Positions 23,569 to 34,488 of a stretch of 64,000 nucleotides of DNA are shown here, in pieces. The position numbers and the translations under genes were made by a program. The stretch spans positions 13,890,501-13,954,500 of the forward strand of contig OX485808.1 of assembly GCA_950295325.1 (NCBI GenBank), given 5' to 3'. Source of the DNA: Polytrichum commune (Eukaryota > Streptophyta > Polytrichopsida > Polytrichales > Polytrichaceae). The notes under the pieces are model-generated. The model saw nothing but the letters and a program-made list of their open reading frames with translations. It was not told the DNA's origin and made no database searches. Positions within the stretch are counted from its first letter, which is position 1; each line of letters opens with the position of its first letter.

Positions 23569-23573
23569 TCCAT

Positions 23574-24110
23574 TGTATCTTTTGGGTGAGGTTGGTATTT
23601 TGAATGAGGGTTTAATAGGTGTTTGAAATAGGATTTGTGATGGTGTTTGATGTTGAGGTGAGGTTTATTTAAGGTGAGTAGTTTATATTTACTTTTTGTA
23701 AATAGATTAGATAAGGCAATTATTGTTTTTTGTGTAGTTTTTGGGAGGTAGTGTATAGGTTTAGTATGTTGGTGGGTAGGCTTTGTGATTGTGTTAATGA
23801 TGGGGTTGAGGGAGTGGTAGTGTATATATCTTGTTAGTTTTATTTTGTGGCGAGGCCGGTAGGCCGAGGCCGTATTGTGTACTTTGTTGTATTGGATAGG
23901 ATATTGTTATATTGTGAGTAAATATATTTGTTTTTGTGAGGTGTTGGGGGGGTTTTCTTTGTGAAATTTTGATGTTATAGTATTCATGAATACTATAGGT
24001 AGGGTTTTATTTTTAGTACATATTAATAATTTAATAATGTTTTTTGTTTTTAGTATATAAATATACTATAAGTTATTTATATTTGTACGCCGCCGGGATG
24101 TTTGTCGAAA
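23574..24110 (-). other. Spacer between ORF1 and ORF2 of the LINE
   Basis: About 540 bp of noncoding, G/T-rich (plus strand) sequence, containing the upstream copy of the 23-bp repeat (23846-23868). There is no ORF. ORF2 translation would need reinitiation or an internal mechanism. Confidence 0.5.
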
Positions 24111-25481
24111 TTAGTTTGTCAAGTCCATATTGTTTTCAATTTCCGATATGTCCGGATGAGCCGCTTCGATAGCATCTAAGGTAATCTTCATTTGCCTTTG
24201 AAGGAGTTGTATTTGGAGCTTGGAATTCTTGTTTGACTCCGCTTGCACATGGTCGGCATAAACCTTTGCCTCTTGCACAATCTCACCTTTAAGGTTCACC
24301 ATTTCCTTTCGTATTTCATCCGTCCATTTTTTTACCGCTGCTTCTACCATCTTGTTGAGATATTTGTTGGTGATGTTTTGGTGCGGTCCATTCTCCAGAG
24401 CTTGGATGGTGTTTGCAAGTGCGGTGTTCACGTCTGAAAATCTAAGTCTAACTAGCTCTTCTTTACTAGGTGCATTTATCCCGTCTAGACTTTTTGGATG
24501 GGGGGTAAATTCAACATATTTACCAAATATTTTTTCATTTTTCTTAACAAATTTCTTGTAGACAAACGAGTTGAGGCATTGGACATTGCATGAGCCCGTA
24601 TGCTTCCCGTTCTGAAGTCTAAAGTAAAAACCGAGAACATTTAGTTCTCCCATGCATTTTCGGATTCCTTCTTCGATTTGCATGGTTGTTTTTACCTTAT
24701 TGAGGTTACGGACAATTAGAATGAGTGCATTCTTTCGGGCTTTATCATCTTCTGAGAGTTTTTCGTTACTTGCAAAGTTTACATCTACTATTTCATTAAA
24801 AAATAAAAGTTTGAGTGCTTTAATTCTTTTGGCTTCCTCTGGAGAAGGTGCTTTAATCCAAGCAAACTCTGCATCCGCCGATTTTTGCACATTCGTTATT
24901 TCAAAGTCAAGGCCTCGTCGAAATCCATCTTCAACTATTTCTACAAACAAATCATACCATTCTTTATCCTTGATTGACGGGGTTGTGATTTTGACGGAGA
25001 GCATGGATGCAATTGCAATGGTATCAAAGGATTTACACACTTTGCCTATAGCATGTGTAAATCGGCCAAGCTTGAGGATGAAAGGTCTCAATCCACAGAG
25101 AAGGCCATATCCATCAATTTCAGGGTTTTTAAGGTGGAGTTTAATAATTCCACTCCATCTTTTGGTCCCATGAAAACAAAGGACAACTATGGGCTCTCCT
25201 AGGACTTCCCCGATCTCTATCCTCATTGTTTTTAGTCTATCCTTTGTTAAGGTGAGTATCACATCTCTATCCAATTCTATTTTTTCAATTTCAAAATGGA
25301 TAAATATGTGATAGTCCAAAGCAAATCCATGGTCACCCACTTCCACATCTGAAGGAATCTGGGTGAGATTGTAGTGCATTCCCTCCTTACCATCCGTTCG
25401 TATAGAAGGCCACTCTTCTTGGGCAACGAACGGAAAGGAGGGAGATGACTCCACCATTTCATGTGCTTCAGACTCACACAT
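24111..25481 (-). CDS. LINE ORF1 protein, 456 aa, open
   Basis: The frame is uninterrupted from the ATG at 25481 to the stop at 24111. I recognise no close family. Residues about 252-330 look RRM-like: a LILIVRNL strand, then GSCNVQCLN, then KYVEFTPHP. Residues about 370-440 are charged heptad-type sequence fitting a coiled coil (KMVEAAVKKWTDEIRKEMV, then QLLQRQMKITLDAI). An RRM-like domain plus coiled coil would suit a nucleic-acid-binding ORF1 of a LINE, and its position upstream of ORF2 on the same strand fits. Base composition is balanced, unlike the A/C-rich ORF2. Being open next to a shattered ORF2 is odd. It could also be an unrelated captured gene. Confidence 0.65.
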   Translation of the reverse strand: MCESEAHEMVESSPSFPFVAQEEWPSIRTDGKEGMHYNLTQIPSDVEVGDHGFALDYHIFIHFEIEKIELDRDVILTLTKDRLKTMRIEIGEVLGEPIVVLCFHGTKRWSGIIKLHLKNPEIDGYGLLCGLRPFILKLGRFTHAIGKVCKSFDTIAIASMLSVKITTPSIKDKEWYDLFVEIVEDGFRRGLDFEITNVQKSADAEFAWIKAPSPEEAKRIKALKLLFFNEIVDVNFASNEKLSEDDKARKNALILIVRNLNKVKTTMQIEEGIRKCMGELNVLGFYFRLQNGKHTGSCNVQCLNSFVYKKFVKKNEKIFGKYVEFTPHPKSLDGINAPSKEELVRLRFSDVNTALANTIQALENGPHQNITNKYLNKMVEAAVKKWTDEIRKEMVNLKGEIVQEAKVYADHVQAESNKNSKLQIQLLQRQMKITLDAIEAAHPDISEIENNMDLTN

Positions 25482-25731
25482 ACATTTTGACTAACTCAGT
25501 GAAAGAAGGTGTTTGAATGAGAGGCATGTTGGCAAATTTTGCAATTGTGTTCATAGTTTGAAAACCAAGCCAATAGGGGGGGGGGCGTGTTCTCTCAGTG
25601 GGTACTATTCCTTTAACTTTTTTTTGACTTGACAATACCACAGCAAGCATTGGACGTTTTCCACTTGTAGAATCTATTTTTTCATTTTCAAACAACTTAC
25701 GGGATGATGAGGTTGGAGTGATGGTTGCCAT
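25474..25731 (-). CDS. Short 85-aa ORF overlapping the start of ORF1
   Basis: It starts MATITPTSSSRKLFENEK and ends FTELVKMYV; its stop overlaps the ORF1 start by eight bases (ATGTGTGA). It may be the true N-terminus of ORF1 separated by one indel, or a separate upstream cistron with termination-reinitiation. A run of ten or more C on the coding strand near 25577-25587 encodes Pro residues and is a likely slippage site. Confidence 0.45.
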   Translation of the reverse strand: MATITPTSSSRKLFENEKIDSTSGKRPMLAVVLSSQKKVKGIVPTERTRPPPYWLGFQTMNTIAKFANMPLIQTPSFTELVKMYV

Positions 25732-28103
25732 TCTGATATAAGCAAAGCAAACAAACGTTTTGTACTTTAGTTTTGAATGAGGTATACTTCTTATTTTCTT
25801 TCCTCTAATTCATTTCCACAAATTAAGTTGTGGGCCTCCTAGGAATTGAGAGTGAAAGAAGAAGTGATTTGCATGTTCTAACATCATATGAGTACTAGTA
25901 TGAGTACAACTTGCATTCATCCTATGATAACACCTTTTCCTATTCATATGAATCTTCATATTAGTATTTACAAATTGGTTGTAAGTGCTCTTATGTAGAT
26001 TATGATTTGTCATAACTCTAACATTTCATACATCTCCTAAGCATTTGAGGCAAGTATAACTAAAAGCACAAGCATCTACCGTTACTACCACGGATCCATT
26101 ATTTCAAATGGAACATTCATTTATGATATGAACATTAAGGTTGTTATACCATACCTTTGGATTTATGACGTTCTTATATGTGTTTTTGAAGCAAGAGTTT
26201 GTAAGGCATTCCCATGTGGTATGAGAGTTGACACTATGAGAGTATATCCAGTATGGTGTGGCTAGTACTAGCCACATAATGATAACAAGGTAGGTTGCAT
26301 ATGCAACCTTCATTTTGCTTACTATCCTAACAAACCTATCAATGCTATGATGTGTCTAAGACTATGTGTGTGCCTATGTGCAAATAATGAGAAAACAAAT
26401 TAACGTGTAAACTTACTAAGCGGATGAAGAGCAGCAAAACGACAGTCAACAACAGTTCCAGCAGCAACACTTTGCCTTCAATCTCCTTGACTACTTGTTA
26501 TGTGTGTGCATCTATCTCTATGTGCAATAAGTGGTTAGGAGCCTTACATGAGGAACTTCTTTGGGTTTGGTAGTGTAGCAGCTTCACGATTTTGCAAGAG
26601 CTCTGAGTACGCTCCAGACAGCAGCTCGGCCTGCTGTTCTACCGCAACAGCTCCTCCAGTGTCTCGGCAGGCAGTTCCTTCTAACTGGCAGCAGCTCTTT
26701 CTCTGCTCGGTCAACTGTCCAGCAACAGTCTTCACAGCTCCTTCTCTGCTCGGTCAATTTTTCGACAGCAGCTGCCACAGTCTTCACGGCTTCCAGCAAC
26801 AATCTTCTCGGCTCCTCCTTTATTCGGTCAACTTTCGGCAGCAGCTGCCTCAGCTCCAACAATAATCTTCTTTGCTCGGTCAACTGTCAGCAGCAGCTGT
26901 ACCAATCTTCACAGCTCCAGCAGCAACAGGTCTTTGGTTGTATTGGTGCAGCTTGATAAGTTTGAGCAGTTTTGGGTAGGCAAGATATGCACTCAATCGT
27001 ACCCCTCATAAACCACTTCGGCGGCTTAGGGTAGTCTAGCGGAGATCTCAGCTAGAGAGTGATGCTTTGGACGGTGTAATCAGGGGTTCGGCAGTGTCAA
27101 GAAGTAAGATTTGAATGTTTCGAGAAGTAAGATTTGGATGTCAGGAGAACTTGTATCTAAACAGGGTGAGAACACTGTATAATCCGCTATCTACTTCGAC
27201 GCTTTTATACTAATATCTCAGTCGATCTCTCTTCCAGGGACGATTGTTGGCGATCTTCGGTGGGGAAGTAGCAGGCAGATCCTTGGTGGGTTCAAGAGGC
27301 GAGATTCGACACAGGAAGGGGTTGTGTCTAAGATCTTCGGTAACTGATGGTAATCAGAGATCTGTATCTACTTCGGCGACTTTTCTTCTAACCAATAACG
27401 TGGTCAAGATCTCAGCTAGGGACTGATGTTTCTAGAGAGTGGGATCCAGAGTTTACTCTACTTTAGTCTAAGTGAATGGAAGCAATTTCAGAAAGTGAGG
27501 TTCAAGACGTGAAGCATTCTGTCTCTAAGCGGACTGATAAACTATAAGGTGGGATCTAAGAATCCTCTGATTTCTCGCCTGGTATGAGATTGCGGCGGGG
27601 TTCGGGAGGGTGCTCCTGGTCTTCGGTGATGAGCAGCTTCGAGGTCTCTCCTTGCTGATCTCTGCTTCTTCTTCTCTGCAGTCTTGTTTGGCTGTTGCTG
27701 GCACTTCTTCGGCAGCAGTGGGGTGGTAGGCCGGTCCTTCGGCGGTGTGATAGTGAGTAGGTCCCTCGGCAGCGTACTTCTCCAACAGCCGTGTAGATCC
27801 TTGTGTTCTCCTTCGGCCGCACAGGTGTAGACAGTTTCTACAATGTCAGCAATGCTGGGTTGCGGGGGGCTTCGGGGAACGAGAGGTGAAGTGATAGTGA
27901 AGTGTTCTTCGAGAGGTTTTATACTGGGGTGGGGGTCGTGTAGTGTCCTTTCGAGCGTCGATGAGGTGGGTGGTCGAGGGGAAAGATCCAGAGGAGCAAC
28001 AAGCATGCTACTTCAACTTTGACTCTTTCCCCCTTACCTCCTAGCAGCCTCGCAGAATTTTGTCAAAGCTTCGCCGGCGTAGTGGAGCGCTCCCCTAGTG
28101 TCC
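25732..28103 (-). other. LINE 5' region with imperfect repeats; no convincing gene
   Basis: The part at 26430-28103 is GC-rich compared with 25740-26430. At 26590-26930 there are imperfect tandem units containing CTGCTCGGTCAACTGTC and CAGCAGCTG. Longer-range repeats include AGATCTCAGCTAG at about 27043 and 27412. Such repeats resemble promoter monomers of LINE leaders. A 154-aa Pro/Arg-rich frame (28006-27542) and overlapping frames have no recognised motif and I do not call them genes. Confidence 0.5.
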
Positions 28104-28460
28104 AAAGGGATACCTCCACACGTGTGCGAGCATAAAATTGAACTACAACCAAATGCGAAGCTAGTAGACAAAATTGTTACGGACTTGACCCTAATTGTGC
28201 TGCCAAAGTAAAAAGAGGTTATTGGCAAATACCTCGAAGCTCAATTCATCTACCTAGTGGACAAGACTAAATGGTAGTCAACAATTGTGATTGTATCCAA
28301 AAAGAACGGGAAACCTTGAGTATGTGTTGACTATTAGAAGTTGGATACAATCATTAAAATTAATCATTCTTTTTCTATATTTTACGGAATCAATACTGGA
28401 AGTTGTAGCTGGTCATAAGATGTATATACTAATAGGCTAGTACAGTGGATAATAATGATC
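28104..28460 (+). pseudogene. Continuation of the interrupted gypsy RT
   Basis: It starts with the second copy of the target duplication and continues PHVCEHKIELQP, then YLEAQFIYLV, VSKKNGKP-VCVDY-KLD and AGHKMY. These are the RT fingers and palm motifs of Ty3/gypsy elements in the usual order. At least five stops are present. Together with 14402-15794 it is one old gypsy element into which the LINE inserted. RT similarity fades after about 28460. Confidence 0.85.
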
Positions 28461-30431
28461 GCCATAGAAGGTTAGTTAAATACTTATTTTATGGATACCC
28501 CCACCAATCACAAAAATCAAACGTTTCATGGGACAACCTACATACCTTCAAAATTTTGATTCACGGGGGGATCACACCCCCTTACATTTCATAACCACAT
28601 GCGATAAAAGTTTGCTACCCTATATTACATGCCATAGATAATTTTTAAAATTATGATATTTTTTCTACATACACATAACCATTGATAGTATCTTTTGTAT
28701 ATTTTTTTGAAATTTCTAGTCATCTTCATTTTTGTAGTAATTTGTTTAGTTCAATGTTGAGTCATTCTAGTTAGAAACGGTATGTTTTATAAAAAAACAA
28801 ATCATCAAATTTGGTTACCAATTTTTACTATGTAATAGATACTATGTATATCTACTCATGAAAAAAAAATCATAAACTTTTGAACCATTTTGGTGATGCT
28901 TTATGTAAAAAGTAGATTTTGTTTTATCGCACGTGGTGTTCAACTTAACAATGTAGTGCACCCCCCGTGTTTTGATTGGATGTATGCTGAAATTTCTAGA
29001 CCTTCGTATTTATCATTAAAAAAAGAAGAAGTAAATGCCCAACCAAACGAGAAGCATTGAGGTAAGCCAACTAACCCTAGCCTTTCATTTAGGATTGGAG
29101 GGAGCACGGCCAAGGTGTGCATTTCTAAACCCACCCACCTATCTCGTAAGGTCAAGTGGTTCAACTACTTGACCGCCAGGGGGGGTACCCAACTCCGTTG
29201 TTTTTAGGGGCCCCTGGTATATTTTGTGGTAGTAGCTTGATTATTAGGAAAATTCCGTATGTGGTGAAGTCGGATTAATCACCGGCACGACCATTCTGCA
29301 TGTTGTTGGTGAAAAGGTGGGGTTAATGACCCACAAATTCATTATTGTGTTGTTGGCCCATAGATTGGGAATTATGGCCCCAATGTATGAAGATTGTGGA
29401 ATAAGTTGAACTTATAGGTTGCCCTTCACACTTGTTTCATGAATTTGCATTTCATAGCCTATCTAGTGTAAACACACTTAACGATTAAAAAACATAAAAA
29501 ATACATCGTGAATCCTTGTTGGCAAAAAGCCCGAATCGGGAACCAAACTCGGTGGGATAATACCACCCTTTGGACCGTTGAAGTCCGAAGGGTTTGACTT
29601 GTCACTCAGCCTTCAAGGGACTTGTACAAGGCCTTAGAAGGTTCTGAGGTAAGGGATGCACCAACCATTAAGGGGTGATGCCTAATGTATGAATGTAGTA
29701 AGATAAGATGTGTGAACAAAATTAACTAAGTAAGAAGGAAGTTGTATAAAGGGTGAGACTTAAGCCAAGTCCCCTTGTAGTTAATTTTTTGCTATGACTG
29801 AAAACAACAAACCCAGGGAACTAAATCTCCAGGAAGAATGAGATAGTGTTTATAAGAGTTAATGTCACATTGGATTAAGGATCACAATAACAACTTAGGA
29901 TTTTTCTTTCTTCATTCTTTCTTTATTCCACTTATTTTCCACTCTTATGGTTCTTTTGTGCTTTCTCTGTCGTGAGTGATTCCGTCCTATTTGCAGGGAA
30001 TTTTTTATCACTCTACGTCTTGACTTATTTCAATCGTGAAGCTCAAAAGCTTAGCAAATTGTCATTGGTAATTTGTCAGGACATAGTCCGGGGTAATGTT
30101 TTTTGTATGCCACATCGTCTTTGCATCTTAAAAATTAAGCTTTGTAGTAATTTCAAACTAATTCATTTTATTTCGACTTACAGTCATTTGGCCATTATTC
30201 TCAAAACTGTAATCATCATTTTCATCTTCAACTTATCTGGCAACTAGTCACCACCAACATCCACAAGATCATATATAATCAAAGCATCAACAATTTAGGC
30301 GGTATTCCTTAATTAAAGCCTAAATACATGTTAAGTTCAAAAAGATTTGCGTTTGGTAATGTATTATACTAAGTAGGCAACTCCCCTTCTTGAGATGGTA
30401 ATGTCTCTCGTAGCTTATAGCATGCTACTAA
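28461..30431. other. No gene seen; probable eroded retroelement sequence
   Basis: AT-rich with scattered short frames and no recognisable domain. KIKRFMGQPTYLQNF at about 28520-28565 is faintly like the gypsy RT connection, suggesting the old element extends a little further. Confidence 0.4.
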
Positions 30432-30458
30432 GGGCCGGTTTACACTACGGTGGAGAAG
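30432..30458 (+). repeat. Left terminal inverted repeat of the large element
   Basis: 27 bp, identical to the complement of 44537-44563. A related motif (GTTTACACTAGGTGAAG) recurs at about 30529, so the terminal region has internal copies. Confidence 0.8.
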
Positions 30459-30617
30459 TCCACCGGTCATGAAAAAAAGGGCGTTTCTGAATTGTGATTG
30501 GTCGAAAATGCAACTCTTGACCGGTGGGTGTTTACACTAGGTGAAGAAAACAATGGTGGTGAACTTTTCTCATGGATGATAAAATGACATGGCCGCCTAC
30601 ATGGCGGCACTTTTTGG

Positions 30618-30690
30618 AGTTGGGCTTCTCCTCCAGGGGAGTGCTATCTTGTGAGCGGTGAGCAGTGAGCGGTGAGCGGTAATTTGTGAG
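30618..30690 (+). repeat. Subterminal repeat with GTGAGCGGTGAGCA units, inverted partner 40225-40350
   Basis: AGTTGGGCTTCTCCTCC, then GTGCTATCTTGTGAGC, followed by five tandem variants of GTGAGCGGT. The same order appears reverse-complemented at 40225-40350, with GAAGCCCAACTC at its outer edge. Clustered short subterminal repeats are typical transposase-binding regions in DNA transposons. Confidence 0.7.
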
Positions 30691-31822
30691 CGGTGAAGAA
30701 AACAAAATATTTGGTAATAGGACCCAAAGTATCCTATAACCGTGGCCTAAAGAAACAATTTTTTAGGGTTCAATAATAAGAAGATTGGGGAGGACAAACA
30801 ATATGAATGCTAGATTGCAAGTAGTGAGCAATGAAAAATACCAATATGTACATGACTCGGGGTTGCTAGTATGTGAGCATGTGAGTGTGAACTTGTGAGC
30901 CTTCAATTTTTTCCCGGTTATGGTTTGTAAATCCGTTGGGGGCCTATGATTGTGGAATTACATGTAAGGGTCTATAGTCCAAATGAACAACAAATGAAAA
31001 TGTTGCTATAACAATTTTGTATAAAAAATGAACTAATATACATTCAACTGTTGAGATAATAATAATGTAATTGAAGATAATGTGTAAGCAAATTCATGTT
31101 GAAAACAAGTGTAGCATGTTAGAATGTCTCACTATAATACACATTAATGTAAAATTTGAATACATCATAATACCATCATGAGGGTGACATTTACGAAGTC
31201 CAAAACATAAAGAACAACAAAAGTGAATTGTAGATATAAATCGGGTAGTAGGTTTAAATTGTTGAAATTCTTGGAAATCAAATATCAAAAATAAAAAATA
31301 GTGGGCAAATGATCTATACCATCTGGAAGATAGTTGATGGACACATGCATATCAGTCACAGTAGAATCAAAGAGTTTTTCGGTCTCAATAGCCTACTGCC
31401 AAATACAAAATAAAGATTAAAAAAATTGAATGATTGGAAAAAAAAAATTTTCAAAAAACATAGACAAAAAATTATCACTTGAGCCCACCAAGTAGCTTTA
31501 TCAAGTCACTTAGGAAACTCTATATCATTGAATTTTGGTTTCGGAAACTTGAGAGCATCACGAAGAGTAGGTAAACTGTTCCACCTCTCAAGCCACTTAA
31601 TCTTCATAGATATATCAATTGCCAAAGTTGCTAACATCCAAAGTTTTTCTTAAGTCATCTTAGGATTTTCATCGTGAGTTTCATAATGAGACTTCACATG
31701 CTCTAAGAATATAGGAGAATGTCTAGGATCTGCAATGGGAAGTTGTTTCTTTAGTTCTGTAGATAGGTTTTTAGATTGGGTTCCAATTAAGAAAACCTCA
31801 CAGGGAAGACCAAATGAGTGTC

Positions 31823-34488
31823 AGGTGTTACATCTAGGGATCACCATTGACTTAATTGATAGATTACAAGAGAATTAGGATGTATTTAGGACAACAAACA
31901 CATGGAAGAAGACTTCTAGAGCGAGTTTTAGGATTGATTCAATTAAGGTTGAGGGTCACTCACCGCAGTACATGCAATTGATCAGTCACTCCCTCACAAC
32001 CCACTCTCATCAGTAACATCACTCTTATAATGTGTTTTGCAATTCAGGGAGTCACAGCTCAACAATTGTCATTTGGTTACGCCATAGTCTTAGAAAACCC
32101 AAGGCATGAACTCCTTGAGTGAACCATAGTCTCTTCAGTAAAGTAACCAAGTACCAAAAGGCCACACCACAATTAGTAAGGATATCATGTTCACACTTGA
32201 CTCCTCCTATGGTTAAGTGATTGATTTAATTAAATTAGATAAAGACCACAGAAATGAATTATTTCCTTAGTCAGTTTTAGACTTAACACTATCACAGTGG
32301 AATTGAATGCATTAAAATAAATTATTGAAATTAACAAAAGTCTAACGTGTGACAGTAACCTAGTGACCGAGTCTAAGCGAAGCGAACTGAACCGGAGCGG
32401 AACCGTAAGAGTTTAATCGGTAGGACCATAGTCTGCACGGCACGGCCATAGTCTAGTCACCAGTAACAGTCACAAGTAACCAGTGTCAAGTCACGTCTCA
32501 TAGAGAGGGCCATAGTCTTAGTATCCAGTAACCAGTAACAAGTAGCCAGTCACCAGTAACCAAGTCAGCGTCAAGTTCTCGAATGTGATGCTGGCCACTC
32601 CTCCTTTTATACTTGCCCTGTTAGCCTCACCCAAACCATATGGGTTAATGGGCGGCTTAGTTCTCGCTCACGGCTTCTTCCTCGCGATCAGCTGCGTCGA
32701 CTTCATCGAGACACTTTGTCGGGTAGGTTCTCTCGCCCTTCCTCGTCGACTCAACTGCTACCGCCAATCGGCAACCTTCACAGCTTTAATCTTTCAAGGC
32801 TTCAATTGAGCCGACGATCTTCGAACCCTTAATCTAGGAATGATTTTCGCCGAAAAGAATCTCTCCCAATATCAGGTTCCATTCCCCCTCTTTTCCTGAG
32901 AATGAAACACAGGCAAGCGAATGCGCCTCATTCCACGATCGGGGAAATCTTTGGAGTGTAATCAATTGAGATCCTAGAATCTGCAAATCCCACCAGTTAC
33001 AGAATGACCTCCCTCGGTTTTCCTTGATTGAGTTGGAGTGTATTCTGTGAATCCCTCTGAAGCGTTCGGTGATTTTCCTGCAGTCTTGAACTTCGACCCG
33101 TTATTTCCCAAACTCAACTGGATCATCTGTAACTACCTACTGGTTCTCTCCGATCATTATTTCCATAATCTCCATTTCTTCTCGAGAATTAAAACGCACA
33201 GCAAACTGGTTAGGATGCCCCCTCTTGAACTACTCGACTGGGCATTCCTATAGGTACAATCTTCCTTTCGCAAGATTTATATCTCAACGTGCGCACTTAT
33301 CGGAATTTCAGATTGGGTGAGAAGTTGGTGCTTAAGCATTTGCTCTGACTTCACATCAGGTATCTCAAGTTTGCCACAGCCAAGTCACATAGCCGAACAC
33401 ACCCGAAGAACAGTAGTGTCACTCCTACAAGCTTCATTCACTTCATTACCAAGGGGGACGACACACTACTCGACATTACTTCTCAACTTACTCATAAGAT
33501 TAAGGTTAGTTACTTCACTCCTTTCACAAGAGAAATCCACCGCACCATCATACTCAAACTCAAACAAATATTAGAATTCTATATCCGAGGTTTTCTCAGA
33601 TTGATTCTGCAAGACCACTTCAATGGGTGGACAATTATTCTCGACTAAAGTAGGTGTTCACACTTCTGAAACCTACGAATATGTTGCAACATCAACTGTA
33701 GTAGCACGGTGACAGAAACTCCCTCTGACATTCTATGCACCAGACAGAGGGACACTTACAAACTATCCCAATTTCCTTTGATAGGATTCAAGACACAACC
33801 CGTGTATCTTCTCAAACAAACTCCTTTCACCGGATTACATTGTTAAAGCACCTCCTCGTACTTAGATACATTCACAACACGACTTATTACAACTAGAGGC
33901 TTTCAGGACAATTCATGGAATTCCATTCACTTCAATGAACCCGGAAGGATCTCTTCCTTCTCAGAAGAGACTCAACATTCCCACAACCAATTCCTCTCAA
34001 TTCCCTTGAGAGAAACAACCACACATCAAGACTCACTCCCTTCACATGAATAAGGTATCACAAATTCAATCTGGATTCTTCCCGAACCAGGAAAGTACAA
34101 TTTTGATATAAACGATTCACGACCAGCACCAACACAACATATTTAATCCTCACACACACAAGTAATAATATAGCTTCACGCTTATGAAATTATGTAGAGT
34201 AAAATGTACATTCAAAAGGGCTTCACACCCAAGCTAGACTCGCTCAAAAACTGCAAGACAAGGGAGACTCTCTTCTCGAGAGGAACTACTTTCTCTTCCC
34301 CCTCTTCTCCTCTATATCCCCTGAACTAGCTTCCTTGCCTCTTGGGGCCAGATTTCATAAGGCTCTTCGACTTGGTCACATGTCTATTGCCCTGCCCAAA
34401 AGACTCTTCCTCTTGGAAACTATTTCATATGAACTAAATGTCTCACCCTTAGCTCATTTCGGATAATTGGTCACTAATAACTTACTTT
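31823..34488. mobile_element. Probable insertion inside the DGNHR pseudogene
   Basis: Homology to the coding blocks stops at about 31822 and resumes at 34495, and AGTGTC flanks both sides (31817-31822 and 34489-34494). The inserted sequence is less AT-rich. At 32350-32570 it has many GTAACCAGT-like short repeats. I could not identify termini or a class, and six matching bases could be chance. Confidence 0.35.

Larger units (their letters stand above)
16246..23573 (-). pseudogene. ORF2 polyprotein of the dual-endonuclease LINE (broken)
   Basis: Seven consecutive domain signatures lie in the right order across about 7.3 kb: a 2A-like motif (about 23.3 kb), AP endonuclease (21.8-22.6), a linker (20.9-21.8), RT (20.05-20.84), thumb and connection (17.7-19.9), RNase H (17.3-17.7), and a CCHC finger with restriction-like nuclease (16.4-16.9). 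From 20472 down to 16246 everything is in one frame, interrupted by single stops, for instance TAG at 19390-19392 and TAA at 17614-17616. The endonuclease part changes frame about five times. The coding strand is very rich in A and C and poor in G, giving Asn, Thr, His, Pro and Ile-rich protein, unlike ORF1. The start is taken at the ATG of MDSAYRPRHT because a copy of that sequence lies 300 bp upstream. Confidence 0.82.
15795..28103 (-). mobile_element. 12.3-kb non-LTR retrotransposon with two endonuclease domains (Dualen/RandI-like)
   Basis: The 3' tail is a (CTAT)n run at 15795-15812 on the plus coordinates. The 5' end is at 28103, and a perfect 12-bp duplication flanks the whole. From 5' to 3' on the minus strand it has a repeat-containing leader, a short ORF, an open ORF1 with RRM-like and coiled-coil parts, and a broken ORF2. 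ORF2 encodes a 2A-like peptide, AP endonuclease, RT, RNase H, CCHC finger and a restriction-like endonuclease. Having both endonuclease types in one ORF2 is the hallmark of the Dualen/RandI group described from green algae. The family name is my inference from domain order. ORF2 has at least five frame changes and several stops, so this copy cannot move on its own. The first 2.4 kb (25732-28103) could hide a further nested element. Confidence 0.82.

Noticed and set aside
27525-28006. 86-154 aa Pro/Arg-rich ORFs in the LINE 5' region
   Set aside because: Several overlapping frames are open at once in GC-rich repeats, none has a motif, and the region behaves like a repeat-bearing leader.
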